DNA from: Actinomycetes bacterium
Lineage (GTDB): Bacteria; Bacillota; Sulfobacillia; Sulfobacillales; JAIMBI01
Assembly: GCA_023565505.1 (NCBI GenBank)
Contig: JAIMBI010000019.1
Span: 1-64,000 of the forward strand
Direction of reading: 5' to 3'
DNA length: 64,000 nt
The position numbers were made by a program, and so were the translations under genes. The notes beneath the pieces were generated by a model. That model was not told where the DNA came from and searched no databases. It saw nothing but the letters and a program-made list of their open reading frames with translations. Positions 43,670 to 54,174 of the stretch are shown in pieces; positions within the stretch are counted from its first letter, which is position 1; each line of letters opens with the position of its first letter.

Positions 43670-45793
43670 ATGGCGAGGAGCGCCACGGCCATTCGGCGGG
43701 CCACGGCGGGGATCCGGAAGGTCCCCTGGGGCACCGGGTTGGTTTGGACGCTGGTGGGAACCGTGCTGGGACTGGCGACCCTCTACGGCAGGGCGGCACC
43801 GTTCGCGTGGGCCTTCGCGCTGGCGTGCTGGAGCGACCAGGGGGAGGCCTTCGGCTGGGTCGCCGTGGGTGCGGTGGCGGGGACGGAGTTGGCGGCGGGA
43901 CCGGTCGCCGCCGTCGCCCTGGCGGTGCTGCTGGCCACGGTCCCCGTCGCGGGGCGAATCCGACGGAACCGGTGGGTCTCGGGCGTCTCCGGGGCCGTCG
44001 GCGGGGGACTGCTTTACGCGGCGGAGGTTCCGTGGCACATGCCGGCTCCCTTCCTGGTCGCCGTGATGGCGGGGGTCGGGGGCGTCGCCGCCGTGGCGGC
44101 CGTGCGGATCCTCGCGGCCTGGCGCGACCCGGCGGAGCACGGCGAGACCTTGGCGCTGACGCTGGCGGCTCTGGCCGTGCTCCTGGTCGGGGTGGACGGC
44201 ATCCGTTTCGGCCAGGGTTACCTAGGCTTGACGCTCGGCGCGGTGGTGATCATCGCGGGGGCGCAGGTCGCCGAGGTCACCGGGGGCGTTCTGGCAGGGG
44301 TGTTCCTGGCCCTGGCCTGGTCCGTGCGGGGCGGGGCGCCGCCGGGCTTGGCCCCGTGGTTGCCGGTGGCGGGCCTCGGCGCCGGGTGGGCGGCGCGGCG
44401 GCATATCCGACTGGCGCCCCTCGGGTTCGCCATGGGCGCCGTGGTGGCCGCGCTGTGGCTCCCCGACCTCCGACCGACGTGGGGTATGGCCGAGTCGCTG
44501 GGGCTGGGTACCGTGGCGGGCCTGTTCATCCCGGATGCCGTGGTCGCCGGCCTCCGCCGCCGCCTGGCGGCCCCGGCGCCCGCGGGCGGGTCGGCCGACC
44601 ACCGGCTTCAAGCCATGGCCCAGGCGTTCGGAGCGATGGCACGGGCGATGGCCTTGCCGGACCGAGCGGAAAAGCGGCTCGAACCCAACCGGGTGGCCCT
44701 GGTGGTCCGGGAGTCCTGCGGCGGATGCTCGCTGTACCGGGTGTGCTGGGAGCAGGCGTTCTACCGTTCCTACCGCGGGGTGCAGGACCTGCTCCTCAAG
44801 GCCGCCGAGCATCCCGTGGGCCCGGCCCACCTCGACGCGGACCTGGCATTCCGGTGCATCCGCCCCGAGCGGCTCGCGGAGGCCGTCAACCTGGTGGCCG
44901 CCGAGGCGCGGCGGCGCGAGGAGTACGGCCGCCAGATGGCCGAGATCCAGCGGATCGCCGAGGGTCAGATCGCGGCCGTGGGCCGACTTTTGGGCGAGAT
45001 GGCCGAGGACATCGTGCGGCCGGGCGGCCACGGCGAGAGGGCTTTGCCCCGCCGCCGGCTCAAGGTCCGGGTGGGCGTGGCGTCGCGACCGCGGAGCGGC
45101 GATCCGGTGAGCGGCGACACGGCGATCGTCCAGCAGTTGGACGGCGACCGCATCCTGGTTGTCGTGTCCGACGGCATGGGCGTCGGTCCCCAGGCCGCCC
45201 TGGAGTCGGGGTTGGCGGCCAGCCTGGTCGGGGAAGTGCTGCGGGCGGGATTCTCGCCGGCCGTGGCCGTGAAGGCCGTGAACACCGCGCTGTTGCTCCG
45301 CTCCACGCAGGAACGGTTCGCCACCCTGGACCTCGCGCTGGTGGATCTGGCACGGCACGAGATGGAACTGGTCAAGGTCGCCGGGGCTCCGACCTTCCTG
45401 CGCCGCGGATCCGAGGTCGCGGTGTTCCGGGCGGAGAGTCTGCCGGTCGGCATCCTCCACGACGTCCGTGTCGAGCCAATTTGTCATAGAATGGAGCCAG
45501 GCGACATGGTCGTGCTGGTCAGCGACGGTGCCCTGGGGCCGCCGGCGGCCGGAGGCGAGGAGCGCCTCGTGCGGCACCTGCGCGAACTGCCCCCGGCGCC
45601 GGCCGACGTCGCGGCGGAGATGTTGCTGAGCCTCATGCTGAGCCAAACCGAAGACGTACGTGACGATGCCTTGGTCGTGGTCGTTCAATTGACGGACAAG
45701 CATGCTCCGCTGCCCATGCAGGTCGGCGATCGCTGGTTCGGCGAATGGCAGCGGGTGACGTCGTCGGTTGGTCGGCAACCCGGCCGCTCTTAG
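43670..45793 (+). CDS. spoIIE: Stage II sporulation protein E (SpoIIE phosphatase)
   Basis: 707 residues from ATG 43670, somewhat shorter than Bacillus SpoIIE (~827). About ten membrane helices fill residues ~20-300, a regulatory part with the [12 protein letters not shown] motif follows at ~345, and a PP2C phosphatase occupies the C-terminus with metal Asp residues in [27 protein letters not shown] and [10 protein letters not shown]. SpoIIE dephosphorylates SpoIIAA to activate sigma-F in the forespore and interacts with FtsZ. It proves the segment B organism is an endospore former by descent. Confidence 0.93.
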   Translation: MARSATAIRRATAGIRKVPWGTGLVWTLVGTVLGLATLYGRAAPFAWAFALACWSDQGEAFGWVAVGAVAGTELAAGPVAAVALAVLLATVPVAGRIRRNRWVSGVSGAVGGGLLYAAEVPWHMPAPFLVAVMAGVGGVAAVAAVRILAAWRDPAEHGETLALTLAALAVLLVGVDGIRFGQGYLGLTLGAVVIIAGAQVAEVTGGVLAGVFLALAWSVRGGAPPGLAPWLPVAGLGAGWAARRHIRLAPLGFAMGAVVAALWLPDLRPTWGMAESLGLGTVAGLFIPDAVVAGLRRRLAAPAPAGGSADHRLQAMAQAFGAMARAMALPDRAEKRLEPNRVALVVRESCGGCSLYRVCWEQAFYRSYRGVQDLLLKAAEHPVGPAHLDADLAFRCIRPERLAEAVNLVAAEARRREEYGRQMAEIQRIAEGQIAAVGRLLGEMAEDIVRPGGHGERALPRRRLKVRVGVASRPRSGDPVSGDTAIVQQLDGDRILVVVSDGMGVGPQAALESGLAASLVGEVLRAGFSPAVAVKAVNTALLLRSTQERFATLDLALVDLARHEMELVKVAGAPTFLRRGSEVAVFRAESLPVGILHDVRVEPICHRMEPGDMVVLVSDGALGPPAAGGEERLVRHLRELPPAPADVAAEMLLSLMLSQTEDVRDDALVVVVQLTDKHAPLPMQVGDRWFGEWQRVTSSVGRQPGRS

Positions 45794-45811
45794 CCGGAAA
45801 GTAGGGTCCCC

Positions 45812-47131
45812 TTGTACGAACACCCCTTGATTGACCGGGTGCGCGAAGATCTTCGCCGGGAACGGTGGCTGCCCCCGCAGTCGGCCGTCGTGGCCGGCGT
45901 GTCGGGTGGGCGCGACTCCATGGCGCTCGCGGCCGTCCTGGTGAGTCTGGCCCCGGAGTTCCGTTGGGAGTTGGTCATCGCCCACGTGCATCACGGCCTG
46001 CGCGGCGACGAGGCGGACCAAGACGCCGCCTTCGTGGAGGCGTGGGCCGACCGGTGGCACGTTCCCTTCCGATTGTTACGGGTCGCCGTCGATCCGGCGC
46101 CGGGGCAGTCGCTCGAGATGGCCGCGCGCGAAGCCCGGCATCGGGCTTTGGCCGAGGTGGCCCGGCCGCTTGGAGGGCGCATCGCGCTGGGGCATCATCT
46201 GGACGACCAGGCCGAGACCGTCCTGCTGCGGCTTCTGCGGGGAACCGGCGTGGGCGGTCTGGCGGCCATGCGTCCGGTCCACGGCCCGGTCGTGCGCCCC
46301 TTGCTCGGCTACCCGCGGGCGGTCCTGACGGAGTTCCTCGCGGCCGTCGGGGTGCCGTGGCGCGAGGATGCGACCAACGCCGATGTGAGCATCCTGCGCA
46401 ACCGCGTGCGGCATCGGCTGCTGCCGTTGCTGGCGGCCGAGTACAACCCGCGGGTCGTCGAAGCCCTGGGGCGGTTGGCCCGTTCCGCGGCCGAACTCGA
46501 CGACTGGGCGCAACAAGAGGCCGGTCGCTGGTACGCCGCGCACAAGGTCGCCGACCCGGACGCCGGCGAGGTGCGGCTGGTGGGACTGTTGGCCGCGCCG
46601 CCGGCGGTGGCGGACCGGGTCATGCGCCTGGCGGCGGCCGAACTCGGGTTCGCGCTGACGGAGGAACAACTGGACCGGGCCCGCGCCGGCCCCACGGTCT
46701 GGCCCCGGCACCACACGGTGGAGCACCAGGGTCAGGACCTCGTCGTGGCCGGGCCGACCGAACCCGTCGCCTGGCCCGCCGCGCCTGTCCCCGTCGCCGT
46801 GCCGGGGACGACTCCGCTGCCGCGCGGGCGCCTGGTGGTCGCGGCCCGGGAGGGCGACGAACCCGCCGTGGACGGCGGGTTGAGGCGGCTGTGGGTCCGG
46901 GGGTGGCGGCCGGGCGACCGGATCACCTTGACCGGGGGCCAGCGCAAGAAACTTCAGGACCTGTTTGTCGACCACAAGATTCCCCGGAGGCTCCGGGGCG
47001 CCTGGCCGGTGGTGACCGCCGACCGCGGCGGAGAGACCGTCGTGGCCGTTCCCGGCGTGGCGGTGGACGCGCGGGCGGCGGCCCGGCGGGGCGCCCCGGG
47101 GTGGCGGCTCAGGTGGGAACGGGGCGCCTGA
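45812..47131 (+). CDS. tilS: tRNA(Ile)-lysidine synthetase TilS
   Basis: 439 residues. The PP-loop VAGVSGGRDSMALAAVL binds ATP, HVHHGLRGDEADQDAAFV and LGHHLDDQAETVLLRLLRG are the family motifs, and the C-terminal TilS domain is present (LRRLWVRGWRPGDRITLTGG). The enzyme converts C34 of tRNA-Ile(CAU) to lysidine so it reads AUA. The start appears to be TTG 45812; no better ATG/GTG exists nearby. Confidence 0.95.
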   Translation: MYEHPLIDRVREDLRRERWLPPQSAVVAGVSGGRDSMALAAVLVSLAPEFRWELVIAHVHHGLRGDEADQDAAFVEAWADRWHVPFRLLRVAVDPAPGQSLEMAAREARHRALAEVARPLGGRIALGHHLDDQAETVLLRLLRGTGVGGLAAMRPVHGPVVRPLLGYPRAVLTEFLAAVGVPWREDATNADVSILRNRVRHRLLPLLAAEYNPRVVEALGRLARSAAELDDWAQQEAGRWYAAHKVADPDAGEVRLVGLLAAPPAVADRVMRLAAAELGFALTEEQLDRARAGPTVWPRHHTVEHQGQDLVVAGPTEPVAWPAAPVPVAVPGTTPLPRGRLVVAAREGDEPAVDGGLRRLWVRGWRPGDRITLTGGQRKKLQDLFVDHKIPRRLRGAWPVVTADRGGETVVAVPGVAVDARAAARRGAPGWRLRWERGA

Positions 47132-47140
47132 GGCGCGTGG

Positions 47141-47146
47141 TATAAT
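47141..47146 (+). promoter_or_regulatory. -10 element upstream of ftsH
   Basis: A perfect TATAAT ten bases past the tilS stop and 48 before the ftsH start. No recognisable -35 is found at 17 bases, so it is either a weak sigma-A promoter or one used by another factor. Confidence 0.45.
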
Positions 47147-47193
47147 AAGCGGACAGTGGCTTAGCCCGTGGCGCCTGGGGGAGGGAAGGCCGG

Positions 47194-49014
47194 ATGACGG
47201 GCCGTTGGCTTCGGGGCATCGTCACCATCGTCTTGGTCGTATTGTTTGTGGCCACGTTAATGGAGCTGCTGAACACCCAGACGCAGCCGGTGCCGACGCG
47301 GCCCATCAGCCAGGTGGTCCAGCTCGCGCGGGCGGGTCAGGTCAAGTCGGCCCAGATCGACCCCCAGTCGTACCATGTCACGGTCACGCTCAAGAACGGC
47401 GACCGTATCGAGGCCGTCTACGCCACGGGCGGCACGAACAGTCTGGCCAACGAGCTCATCGCCGACAAGGTGCCGACCGTCGACATCCTGCCGCCGCCCA
47501 CGACGTCGTTCTGGCTGAGTCTGGCCGGCAACTTCCTGCCGCTCCTGTTGGTCGTGGGCGTGCTCTATCTCCTCTTCAGTCAGACTCAGGGCGGCGGCAA
47601 CCGCGTCATGCAGTTCGGGAAGAGCCGGGCGCGCCTGCACACCGACGACCGCCAACGCCGGGTCACGTTCGACGACGTGGCCGGCGTCGACGAGGAGAAG
47701 CAGGAGTTGATGGAGATCGTCGACTTCCTGCGGTATCCGAAGAAGTACCTGGAACTGGGGGCGCGCATCCCCAAGGGCGTCTTGCTCTTCGGCGAGCCGG
47801 GGACGGGCAAGACGCTGCTCGCCCGGGCCGTCGCGGGCGAGGCGGGCGTCCCCTTCTTCTCAGACAGTGGCTCGGACTTCGTCGAGATGTTCGTGGGCGT
47901 CGGCGCCTCGCGGGTGCGCGACCTGTTCGACCAAGCCAAGAAGAACGCCCCGTGCATCGTGTTCATCGACGAAATCGACGCGGTGGGGCGGATGCGGGGC
48001 GCCGGTTACGGCGGCGGCCACGACGAGCGGGAGCAAACCTTGAACCAGCTCCTGGTGGAGATGGACGGATTCGGCGTCAACGAGGGTATCATCGTGATCG
48101 CCGCCACCAACCGCCCGGACGTCTTGGACCCGGCATTGCTCCGCCCCGGTCGGTTCGACCGGCAGATTGTGGTGCACCGACCGGACGTCAAGGGCCGGCT
48201 CGCCATTCTCCAGGTCCACACGCGGGGCAAACCGCTCGACAAGGACGTCAACCTGGAGATCATCGCCAAGCGGACCCCGGGCTTCACCGGCGCGGATCTG
48301 GCCAACCTCTGCAACGAGGCCGCTCTCCTGGCGGCGCGGAAGCGCGCCAAGCGCATCAAGATGGAGCACTTCGAGGAAGCCGCCGAACGGGTCATGGCCG
48401 GCCCGCAGAAGCGGTCCCGGGTCATCTCGGACCAGGAGAAGCGGGTGGTGGCGTTCCACGAATCGGGTCACACGCTGGTGGGCATGCTGGTTCCGCACGG
48501 CGATCCGGTGCACAAGGTGACCATCATACCCCGGGGCATGGCCATGGGCTACACCATGCCGCTGCCCCAGGAGGACCGGTACCTGGTGACCAAGGACCAG
48601 ATGCTGGACCAGGTAGCGATGTCCCTGGGCGGGCGCGCGGCCGAAGAGCTGGTCTTCGGGGAGATCTCCACCGGGGCCCAGGACGACCTGGAGAAGGCGA
48701 CCAAACTGGTCCGGCGCATGATCACGGAGTACGGGATGTCCGAGGAACTCGGCCCGCTCACCTACGGCACGCGGCATGATCAGGTGTTCTTGGGTCGGGA
48801 CCTCGTCCGCGACCGGGACTACGGGGAGGAAGTCGCGTCCGCCATCGACCGGGAGGTCCGCCGGATGGTCCTCCAGCAGTACGAGCGGGCCAAGCGCCTC
48901 CTGGAGACGCACCGCGACATCCTCAATCGTCTGGGCCAAGCGCTCATCGAGAAAGAGACGTTGGACGCCGAGGAGCTGTTGGAACTGGTGGGACCGGTGG
49001 AACGAGCCAGCTGA
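47194..49014 (+). CDS. ftsH: ATP-dependent zinc metalloprotease FtsH
   Basis: 606 residues. Two membrane helices flank a small outer domain ([37 protein letters not shown]). The AAA+ core has Walker [15 protein letters not shown], Walker [13 protein letters not shown], the pore motif in [18 protein letters not shown] and the SRH. The zinc site is HESGH with the later Asp. FtsH degrades misfolded membrane proteins and regulators. ATG 47194 follows GGGAGGG. No hpt gene lies between tilS and ftsH, unlike Bacillus. Confidence 0.98.
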   Translation: MTGRWLRGIVTIVLVVLFVATLMELLNTQTQPVPTRPISQVVQLARAGQVKSAQIDPQSYHVTVTLKNGDRIEAVYATGGTNSLANELIADKVPTVDILPPPTTSFWLSLAGNFLPLLLVVGVLYLLFSQTQGGGNRVMQFGKSRARLHTDDRQRRVTFDDVAGVDEEKQELMEIVDFLRYPKKYLELGARIPKGVLLFGEPGTGKTLLARAVAGEAGVPFFSDSGSDFVEMFVGVGASRVRDLFDQAKKNAPCIVFIDEIDAVGRMRGAGYGGGHDEREQTLNQLLVEMDGFGVNEGIIVIAATNRPDVLDPALLRPGRFDRQIVVHRPDVKGRLAILQVHTRGKPLDKDVNLEIIAKRTPGFTGADLANLCNEAALLAARKRAKRIKMEHFEEAAERVMAGPQKRSRVISDQEKRVVAFHESGHTLVGMLVPHGDPVHKVTIIPRGMAMGYTMPLPQEDRYLVTKDQMLDQVAMSLGGRAAEELVFGEISTGAQDDLEKATKLVRRMITEYGMSEELGPLTYGTRHDQVFLGRDLVRDRDYGEEVASAIDREVRRMVLQQYERAKRLLETHRDILNRLGQALIEKETLDAEELLELVGPVERAS

Positions 49015-49061
49015 AGCTGGCTCGTTCGCCTGACGGGCGCCCGACGAGACAGGGGGGACAC

Positions 49062-50345
49062 GTGCTGTTTTCCGGGACCACCAAAGAAGGGCTGGGGGTC
49101 TACCTTTATCCCACCGAACGGTTCAAGACCATCGCCATCCACGCCGTGTGGGTGCAGGATCTCGACCCCGCGCGGGCGACCGTCTCGGCCCTCGTGCCGG
49201 CCGTGCTGCGGCGGGGCACACGGCGTTGGCCGACCTTCACCGCGATGGAGGCGCATCTCGACGAGCTCTACGGAGGCGCCTTCCGGGCCGACGTGGGCAA
49301 GCTCGGCGACAAGCAACTCCTGTCGTTCCACTTGGAGGTGCCCGACGGCCGGTTCCTGCCCGGCCGCCCGGATACGTTCAGCGCCGGCGTCGAGTTCCTG
49401 TCCGTCGTGATGAAGGAACCCCACTGGCCCGGCGGCCGTCTTCCGGCGGGTGTCCTGGACCAGGAGAAGGAACTGCTGCGGCGGCAGATGCAGGCCGTCA
49501 TCAACGACAAGGCCCAGTATGCCACCCTCCGACTCATCGAGCACATGGCGGCGGGCGAGCGGTGGGGACTGCGCCGCTACGGCCGGCCCGAGGACCTGGC
49601 GGGTGTCGACGAGGAGCGGCTGCGCGAACGCTACGACGCCATCTTGCGCGAGGCGCCGTTGTACGTTTTCGTCGTCGGCGCCGTCGACCCCGACCATGCC
49701 GACCAGGTCATCCGGGGCCACTGGCAGGGGCGACCGGCGGCCGCGCTGGGGCCGATCCCCCGGTTTGCCCCGCGCCATGAGCGCGATCTCGTCGTGGAGG
49801 AACAGGACGTCCAGCAGGGCAAGCTGAACCTCGGCTACGCGACCGGACGCCGACTCACCGACCCGGACTACCCGGCCTTGATGATGTACGCGGGCGTGCT
49901 CGGAGGTTATCCGCACAGCAAACTGTTCGTCAACGTGCGGGAGAAGGCCAGTCTCGCCTACTACGCGTACGCCCGCCTCGACGGGGCGCTGGGGCTGATG
50001 CTGATCGGGTCGGGGATCGAGTTCGCCCATTTCCGGCCGGCCCTGGCCATCATCGAGGAGCAGGTGGCGGCGATGGCCGAAGGTCGGATCACCGAGCAGG
50101 AGATGGCCTTCACGCTCTCCTCCTACCTGAACGACCTGCGCACCGAGGAAGACAGCCCCTCGAGCCTCATCGGCCGGCAACTGGAACGTCTCCTGGTGGG
50201 CGGAGGCCTGCTGCCCGACGAACTCGCCCCCGCCCTCGAGCGGGTTACGGTGGCCGACGTGACCCGCGTGGCCGAATCCGTGGCGCTCGACACCATCTAT
50301 TTCCTGACGCGGACGGGGGAGGGTGTCCATGCCGGTCTACACTGA
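49062..50345 (+). CDS. M16-family peptidase-like protein without zinc motif (YfmF-like)
   Basis: 427 residues from GTG 49062. The two M16 halves are recognisable (GVYLYPTERFKTIAIHAVWV; the second half ending in SSYLNDLRTEEDSPSSL), but the HxxEH zinc motif is absent: the corresponding helix reads SALVPAVLRRGTRRWPTFT. YfmF-type proteins are inactive partners of an active M16 peptidase, as for mitochondrial MPP. The active partner is the next gene, which overlaps this one by 17 bases. Confidence 0.9.
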   Translation: MLFSGTTKEGLGVYLYPTERFKTIAIHAVWVQDLDPARATVSALVPAVLRRGTRRWPTFTAMEAHLDELYGGAFRADVGKLGDKQLLSFHLEVPDGRFLPGRPDTFSAGVEFLSVVMKEPHWPGGRLPAGVLDQEKELLRRQMQAVINDKAQYATLRLIEHMAAGERWGLRRYGRPEDLAGVDEERLRERYDAILREAPLYVFVVGAVDPDHADQVIRGHWQGRPAAALGPIPRFAPRHERDLVVEEQDVQQGKLNLGYATGRRLTDPDYPALMMYAGVLGGYPHSKLFVNVREKASLAYYAYARLDGALGLMLIGSGIEFAHFRPALAIIEEQVAAMAEGRITEQEMAFTLSSYLNDLRTEEDSPSSLIGRQLERLLVGGGLLPDELAPALERVTVADVTRVAESVALDTIYFLTRTGEGVHAGLH

Positions 50346-51624
50346 TCCCGTGGTCAAGGAGACGGTGGTCCGCCATCGCCTCCGCTCCGGCCTCGAGGTG
50401 GCCGTCATCCCGCGCAAGGGTCAACGGCGCACCTATGCCACCTTCACGGCGCACTACGGGTCGATCGACAACCGCTTCCGGCTGCCGGACACGGGTGAGG
50501 TGCTCGAGGTGCCGGACGGCATCGCCCACTTCCTGGAGCACAAGATGTTCGAGCAGCCCGGAGGCGACGTGTTCGACGACTTCGCCCGGCTTGGGGCGTC
50601 GGCCAACGCCTATACCGAATATCTGACCACCACCTACCTGTTCTCCACCACGGCCCACGTGGACGAATGCCTGGAGATCCTGCTGAACTTCGTCCAGGAA
50701 CCCTACTTCACCGAGCAGAACGTGGAGAAGGAGAAGGGCATCATCGAGCAAGAGATCCGCATGTACCTCGATATGCCCGGCGACCGGCTCCACAGTAATC
50801 TCATGCGGGCGCTCTACCAGCGCCATCCGGTGCGGCTCGACATCGCCGGCAGCGTGGAGTCCATCCGCACCATCACCCCGGAGATTCTTTACCGGTGCTA
50901 CGAGACGTTCTATCATCCGAGCAACATGCTGCTGCTGGTGATCGGGGACGTCGATCCGGCCCACGTCATCGACCGCGTGACGGCGAATCAGGCCCCGAAG
51001 AACTTCCAGCCGCAGGGTCCCATCCCGCGGCTGATGCCCCAGGAGCCGCCGGCCGTGGCGGAGCGACGGGTGGAGCGCCGCATGGCGGTCGCGCTCCCCT
51101 TGTTGGCGGTGGGGTACAAGGACCCGGTGCACGAGCTCGTGGGCCCCGACCTTCTGCGGCGCGAGCTGGTCACCGGTCTGATGTGGCAGATGCTGCTCGG
51201 CAAGAGCAGTCCGCTCTTCGCGAGCCTCTACGAGGCGGGCCTCATCAACGACCGGTTCCAGGCCCGCTACACGGCGGCGCCGACGTTCGCGCACTCGGTG
51301 CTGGCGGGGGAGACCCCCGATCCGGAGGCCTTGTTCGGCCGGTTGGCCGAGGAGCTGCCCCGGGCGGCCCTGACGCCCGACGCGTTGGAGCGGGCCAAGC
51401 GGCGGGAGCGGGGCGAGTATGTCGGGCTGTTCGACAACCCGGGCGAGCTGGCTTATGTGTACAACTCGCTTTACTTCCGTCAGATCGATCTCTTCGCGGT
51501 GCTTGATGTCCTCGAACGGGTGACCTTGGCGGACATCGAGGAGCGACGGGCGGAGCACGTCCGCGAGGAGTTGCGCGCGACATCCATCGTCTGGCCGGAG
51601 GATGCCCCCGGATCCTCGGCCTGA
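50329..51624 (+). CDS. M16-family zinc metallopeptidase (YfmH-like)
   Basis: 431 residues from ATG 50329, with GGGGAGG six bases before it. The inverted zinc motif HFLEH in GIAHFLEHKMFE and the downstream Glu in EKGIIEQEIRMYLDMPGD mark an active pitrilysin-type peptidase; LVGPDLLRRELVTGLMWQML and SSPLFASLYEAGLINDRF belong to the second half. It should pair with the preceding inactive subunit and cleave small peptides. Function in segment B unknown. Confidence 0.93.
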   Translation: MPVYTDPVVKETVVRHRLRSGLEVAVIPRKGQRRTYATFTAHYGSIDNRFRLPDTGEVLEVPDGIAHFLEHKMFEQPGGDVFDDFARLGASANAYTEYLTTTYLFSTTAHVDECLEILLNFVQEPYFTEQNVEKEKGIIEQEIRMYLDMPGDRLHSNLMRALYQRHPVRLDIAGSVESIRTITPEILYRCYETFYHPSNMLLLVIGDVDPAHVIDRVTANQAPKNFQPQGPIPRLMPQEPPAVAERRVERRMAVALPLLAVGYKDPVHELVGPDLLRRELVTGLMWQMLLGKSSPLFASLYEAGLINDRFQARYTAAPTFAHSVLAGETPDPEALFGRLAEELPRAALTPDALERAKRRERGEYVGLFDNPGELAYVYNSLYFRQIDLFAVLDVLERVTLADIEERRAEHVREELRATSIVWPEDAPGSSA

Positions 51625-51647
51625 GGTCGCCGAAAGAGAGGCGCTCC

Positions 51648-52436
51648 ATGCCCGTGGCCCTATGGATCGTGGTGGCGGCGGCGGCCGTTTACGTGGCCGC
51701 GTCGGTGCGCATCGTCAAGCAGTGGGAGGAGATGCTGGTCTTCCTCTTCGGTCGGCTCGTCGCCGTCCGTTCGCCCGGGCTGCACGTCGTCTGGCGCTTT
51801 TTCGAGACCGCGGTCGTCATCGACAAGCGCATCGCGACCACGGAGTTCCGGACCGAGGGGACCCTCTCCAAGGACAAGGTGCCGGTGACCCTCCTGGCCG
51901 TCCTCTTCTGGAAGGTGGCCGACGTCCGGCGGGCGGCCCTGGAGGTCAAGAACTACCAGGCCGCAATCGATCTTGCGGCCCAGACGACCTTGCGTGACAT
52001 TGTGAGCAGAAGCGACCTCGAACAGCTCCTGTCCGACCAGCGGCGCCTGGACGAGCTCATCGCCGAGCAGATCCGGGAACGGGCGACGTCATGGGGCATC
52101 GAAGTGCTCAACGTGGAGATTCGCGATCTCGAGATCCCTGCCTCGCTCCAGGACGTGTTGAGCCGGAAGGCTCAGGCCCAGGCGGAGAAGGAAGCCCGCC
52201 GCATCTACGGCGAGGCCGAGGTCGTTGCGGCGGAGGAGTTCCTCCGGGCCGCCCGCCTGTACGAGGGATCCCCCGTGGCGTTCCGGCTGCGGGGGCTCAA
52301 CGTGCTCCTCGAAGCGGTCAAGTCGGACCAGAACACCCTCGTGTTCCTGCCCACCGAGCTGACCGACATGCTGCGCGCCGTCGCCCCGGCGCCGACGCCG
52401 CGGGACGAAGCCCCCCCATCCGGGGGACGGGACTGA
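51648..52436 (+). CDS. SPFH/Band 7 (slipin-type) membrane protein
   Basis: 262 residues. One N-terminal membrane helix (LWIVVAAAAVYVAASVRI) precedes the SPFH domain: QWEEMLVFLFGRLVAVRSPG, RTEGTLSKDKVPVTLLAVLF, AQTTLRDIVSRSDLEQLLSD and SWGIEVLNVEIRDLEIP. A coiled helix follows (SRKAQAQAEKEARRIYGEAE). Slipins form membrane scaffolds and usually neighbour an NfeD-type protease; none is seen here, but FtsH, another usual SPFH partner, is nearby. Confidence 0.9.
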   Translation: MPVALWIVVAAAAVYVAASVRIVKQWEEMLVFLFGRLVAVRSPGLHVVWRFFETAVVIDKRIATTEFRTEGTLSKDKVPVTLLAVLFWKVADVRRAALEVKNYQAAIDLAAQTTLRDIVSRSDLEQLLSDQRRLDELIAEQIRERATSWGIEVLNVEIRDLEIPASLQDVLSRKAQAQAEKEARRIYGEAEVVAAEEFLRAARLYEGSPVAFRLRGLNVLLEAVKSDQNTLVFLPTELTDMLRAVAPAPTPRDEAPPSGGRD

Positions 52437-52480
52437 ACGACCCGCCGGGGCCGCCCGCGCAGGCGTCCCGCGCCGCGGTC

Positions 52481-52518
52481 TTAACCGGATCTTAACACGC
52501 CGTTAAGGCCTGCTTAAC
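52481..52518 (+). promoter_or_regulatory. Pho-box array (four 11-bp direct repeats) upstream of a phosphate permease
   Basis: TTAAC at 52481, TTAAC at 52492, TTAAG at 52503 and TTAAC at 52514 are spaced exactly 11 bases apart. The PhoP binding pattern in Bacillus is a series of TTAACA-like 6-mers with about 5 bases between them, which gives the same 11-base period. The array stands out in GC-rich DNA and lies 67 bases ahead of a Pho84-type transporter gene, so PhoP/PhoB activation in phosphate limitation is likely. Confidence 0.8.
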
Positions 52519-52580
52519 CGAATCGCCGTACGGTCGAGGTGACGGAGACGGCATCCGACCGGAAAGGCGAGGGGACGGAG

Positions 52581-53954
52581 ATGAACGAGCGGAACCGGAC
52601 ACTGACCCAGGCGCTCAACGAGGCGCCGCTGTCGCTGTTCCACTTGCGCGCGATGCTCACGGCGGGCATGGGGTTCTTCACCGATGCCTACGACCTGTTC
52701 ATCATCGGCATCGCCCTGGTGCTGATCAAGAGCGAGTGGCACCCAGCGGCCTGGATGGTTGGCCTGGTGGGGTCCACCTCGCTGGTCGCCGCGTTTCTCG
52801 GGGCATTCGTGTTCGGGCGCCTGGCAGACCTGTACGGTCGGAAGTCGGTGTACGGCATCGAGGCCATGCTGATGGCGGCGGCCGCGGTGGCCTCGGCGCT
52901 GGCCCCCAACATGTTCTGGCTCATCGTGTTCCGGTTCTTGCTGGGCGTGGGGATCGGCGGGGACTACCCGGTGTCCGCCGTGCTCATGAGCGAGTACGCC
53001 AACGCACGCGATCGGGGCAAGCTGGTGGGCATGGTCTTCTCCATGCAGGCCCTCGGCTTGGTGATCGGGCCGATGGTGGCGCTGACCATCCTCGCCGCCG
53101 GCGCGAATCCCGACACCGCTTGGCGCTTGATGCTGGGATTGGGGGCGCTGCCGGCCCTCGGAGTCATCTACCTCCGGCGGACGATGCCCGAGTCGCCGCG
53201 CTACCTCTCGCGGGTCAAGGGTGAGACGGAGCGCGCGGCCCGGCAGTTGGCGGTGTTCACGCGGAGCCAGGTGGAGGCCGCGGCCGTGGGCGAGGGTCGT
53301 GTTACGGCGCGACTCGGGTCCTACGCCTTGACCCTGCTCGGCACGGCCGGCACGTGGTTCGTGTTCGACTACGCGTACTACGGCAACAGCATCTCGACGC
53401 CTCTCATCATGAAGATGGTGGCGCCCCACGGGACCCTCATGGAAACCGTGGCCTGGACCCTCATCATATACGCCGTCGCGGCGGTGCCGGGCTACATCCT
53501 GGCGTTCTCGACGATGGACCGGATCGGTCACCGGCGGCTGCAACTCATCGGCTTCGCGGCGATGGGCCTCGCCTTCCTCGTCCTGGGGCTGGTGCCTGGG
53601 ATGACGACGGCGCTCCTGCCGTTCCTCGTCCTGTACGGGTTGAGCTACTTCTTCGCCGAGTTCGGCCCCAACACGACCACGTTCGTGCTCTCCGGCGAAC
53701 TGTTCCCGGTCAACCTGCGAGCCACGGGCCACGGCCTGTCGGCAGGAATTGCCAAGTTCGGCGCGTTCCTCGGGGTGTTCGTGTTCCCGATTTTGAGCAC
53801 GGCCCTCGGACTCGCCGGGACGCTGCTCGTGACCTTCGGCTTCTCGGTGGTCGGCTTCCTGCTGACCCTTCTGCTGCCGGAACCCGCCGGTCAGACGCTG
53901 GAGGCAGCCGCGCGCGAGGACGGCGCGCTGCTCCTGCAGCGGGAAATCGGCTGA
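52581..53954 (+). CDS. MFS transporter, phosphate:H+ symporter (PHS) type
   Basis: 457 residues with twelve predicted membrane helices. GMGFFTDAYDLFIIGIALVL is the signature of Pho84-type phosphate symporters. GRLADLYGRKSVYGIEAML is the MFS loop 2-3 motif, and LGVGIGGDYPVSAVLMSEYA and SGELFPVNLRATGHG are PHS/sugar-porter motifs. ATG 52581 follows GGGGACGGAG. The Pho-box-like array just upstream supports phosphate as the substrate. Other organic anions are possible for the wider family. Confidence 0.88.
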   Translation: MNERNRTLTQALNEAPLSLFHLRAMLTAGMGFFTDAYDLFIIGIALVLIKSEWHPAAWMVGLVGSTSLVAAFLGAFVFGRLADLYGRKSVYGIEAMLMAAAAVASALAPNMFWLIVFRFLLGVGIGGDYPVSAVLMSEYANARDRGKLVGMVFSMQALGLVIGPMVALTILAAGANPDTAWRLMLGLGALPALGVIYLRRTMPESPRYLSRVKGETERAARQLAVFTRSQVEAAAVGEGRVTARLGSYALTLLGTAGTWFVFDYAYYGNSISTPLIMKMVAPHGTLMETVAWTLIIYAVAAVPGYILAFSTMDRIGHRRLQLIGFAAMGLAFLVLGLVPGMTTALLPFLVLYGLSYFFAEFGPNTTTFVLSGELFPVNLRATGHGLSAGIAKFGAFLGVFVFPILSTALGLAGTLLVTFGFSVVGFLLTLLLPEPAGQTLEAAAREDGALLLQREIG

Positions 53955-53970
53955 ACAGAGGGTCTAGGAC

Positions 53971-54000
53971 CGCCCCGCGGCACCCGCCGGCCGCGGGGCG
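53971..54000. terminator. Hairpin between convergent genes
   Basis: CGCCCCGCGG and CCGCGGGGCG form a perfect 10-bp stem around a 10-base loop, 17 bases after the MFS stop codon. It is a plausible stop for the MFS gene and, from the other side, for the disulfide oxidoreductase operon. No T-run is present. Confidence 0.5.
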
Positions 54001-54174
54001 TGGTCTGTCCGGCGGCGGGCCCAACGCCCCCGTGGGCACGGGCGGGCGCTTTCGAGCCGCCGCCCGCTCGGCGACGCCCGTTCCCGGAATCCCGGGGGCT
54101 CCGAGGCGAGGGCCGCCCCGCACACCGGGTCCCGCCCCGGGACCCCGCCTGCTCGGCCGGCCTCGGTTTAAGCG

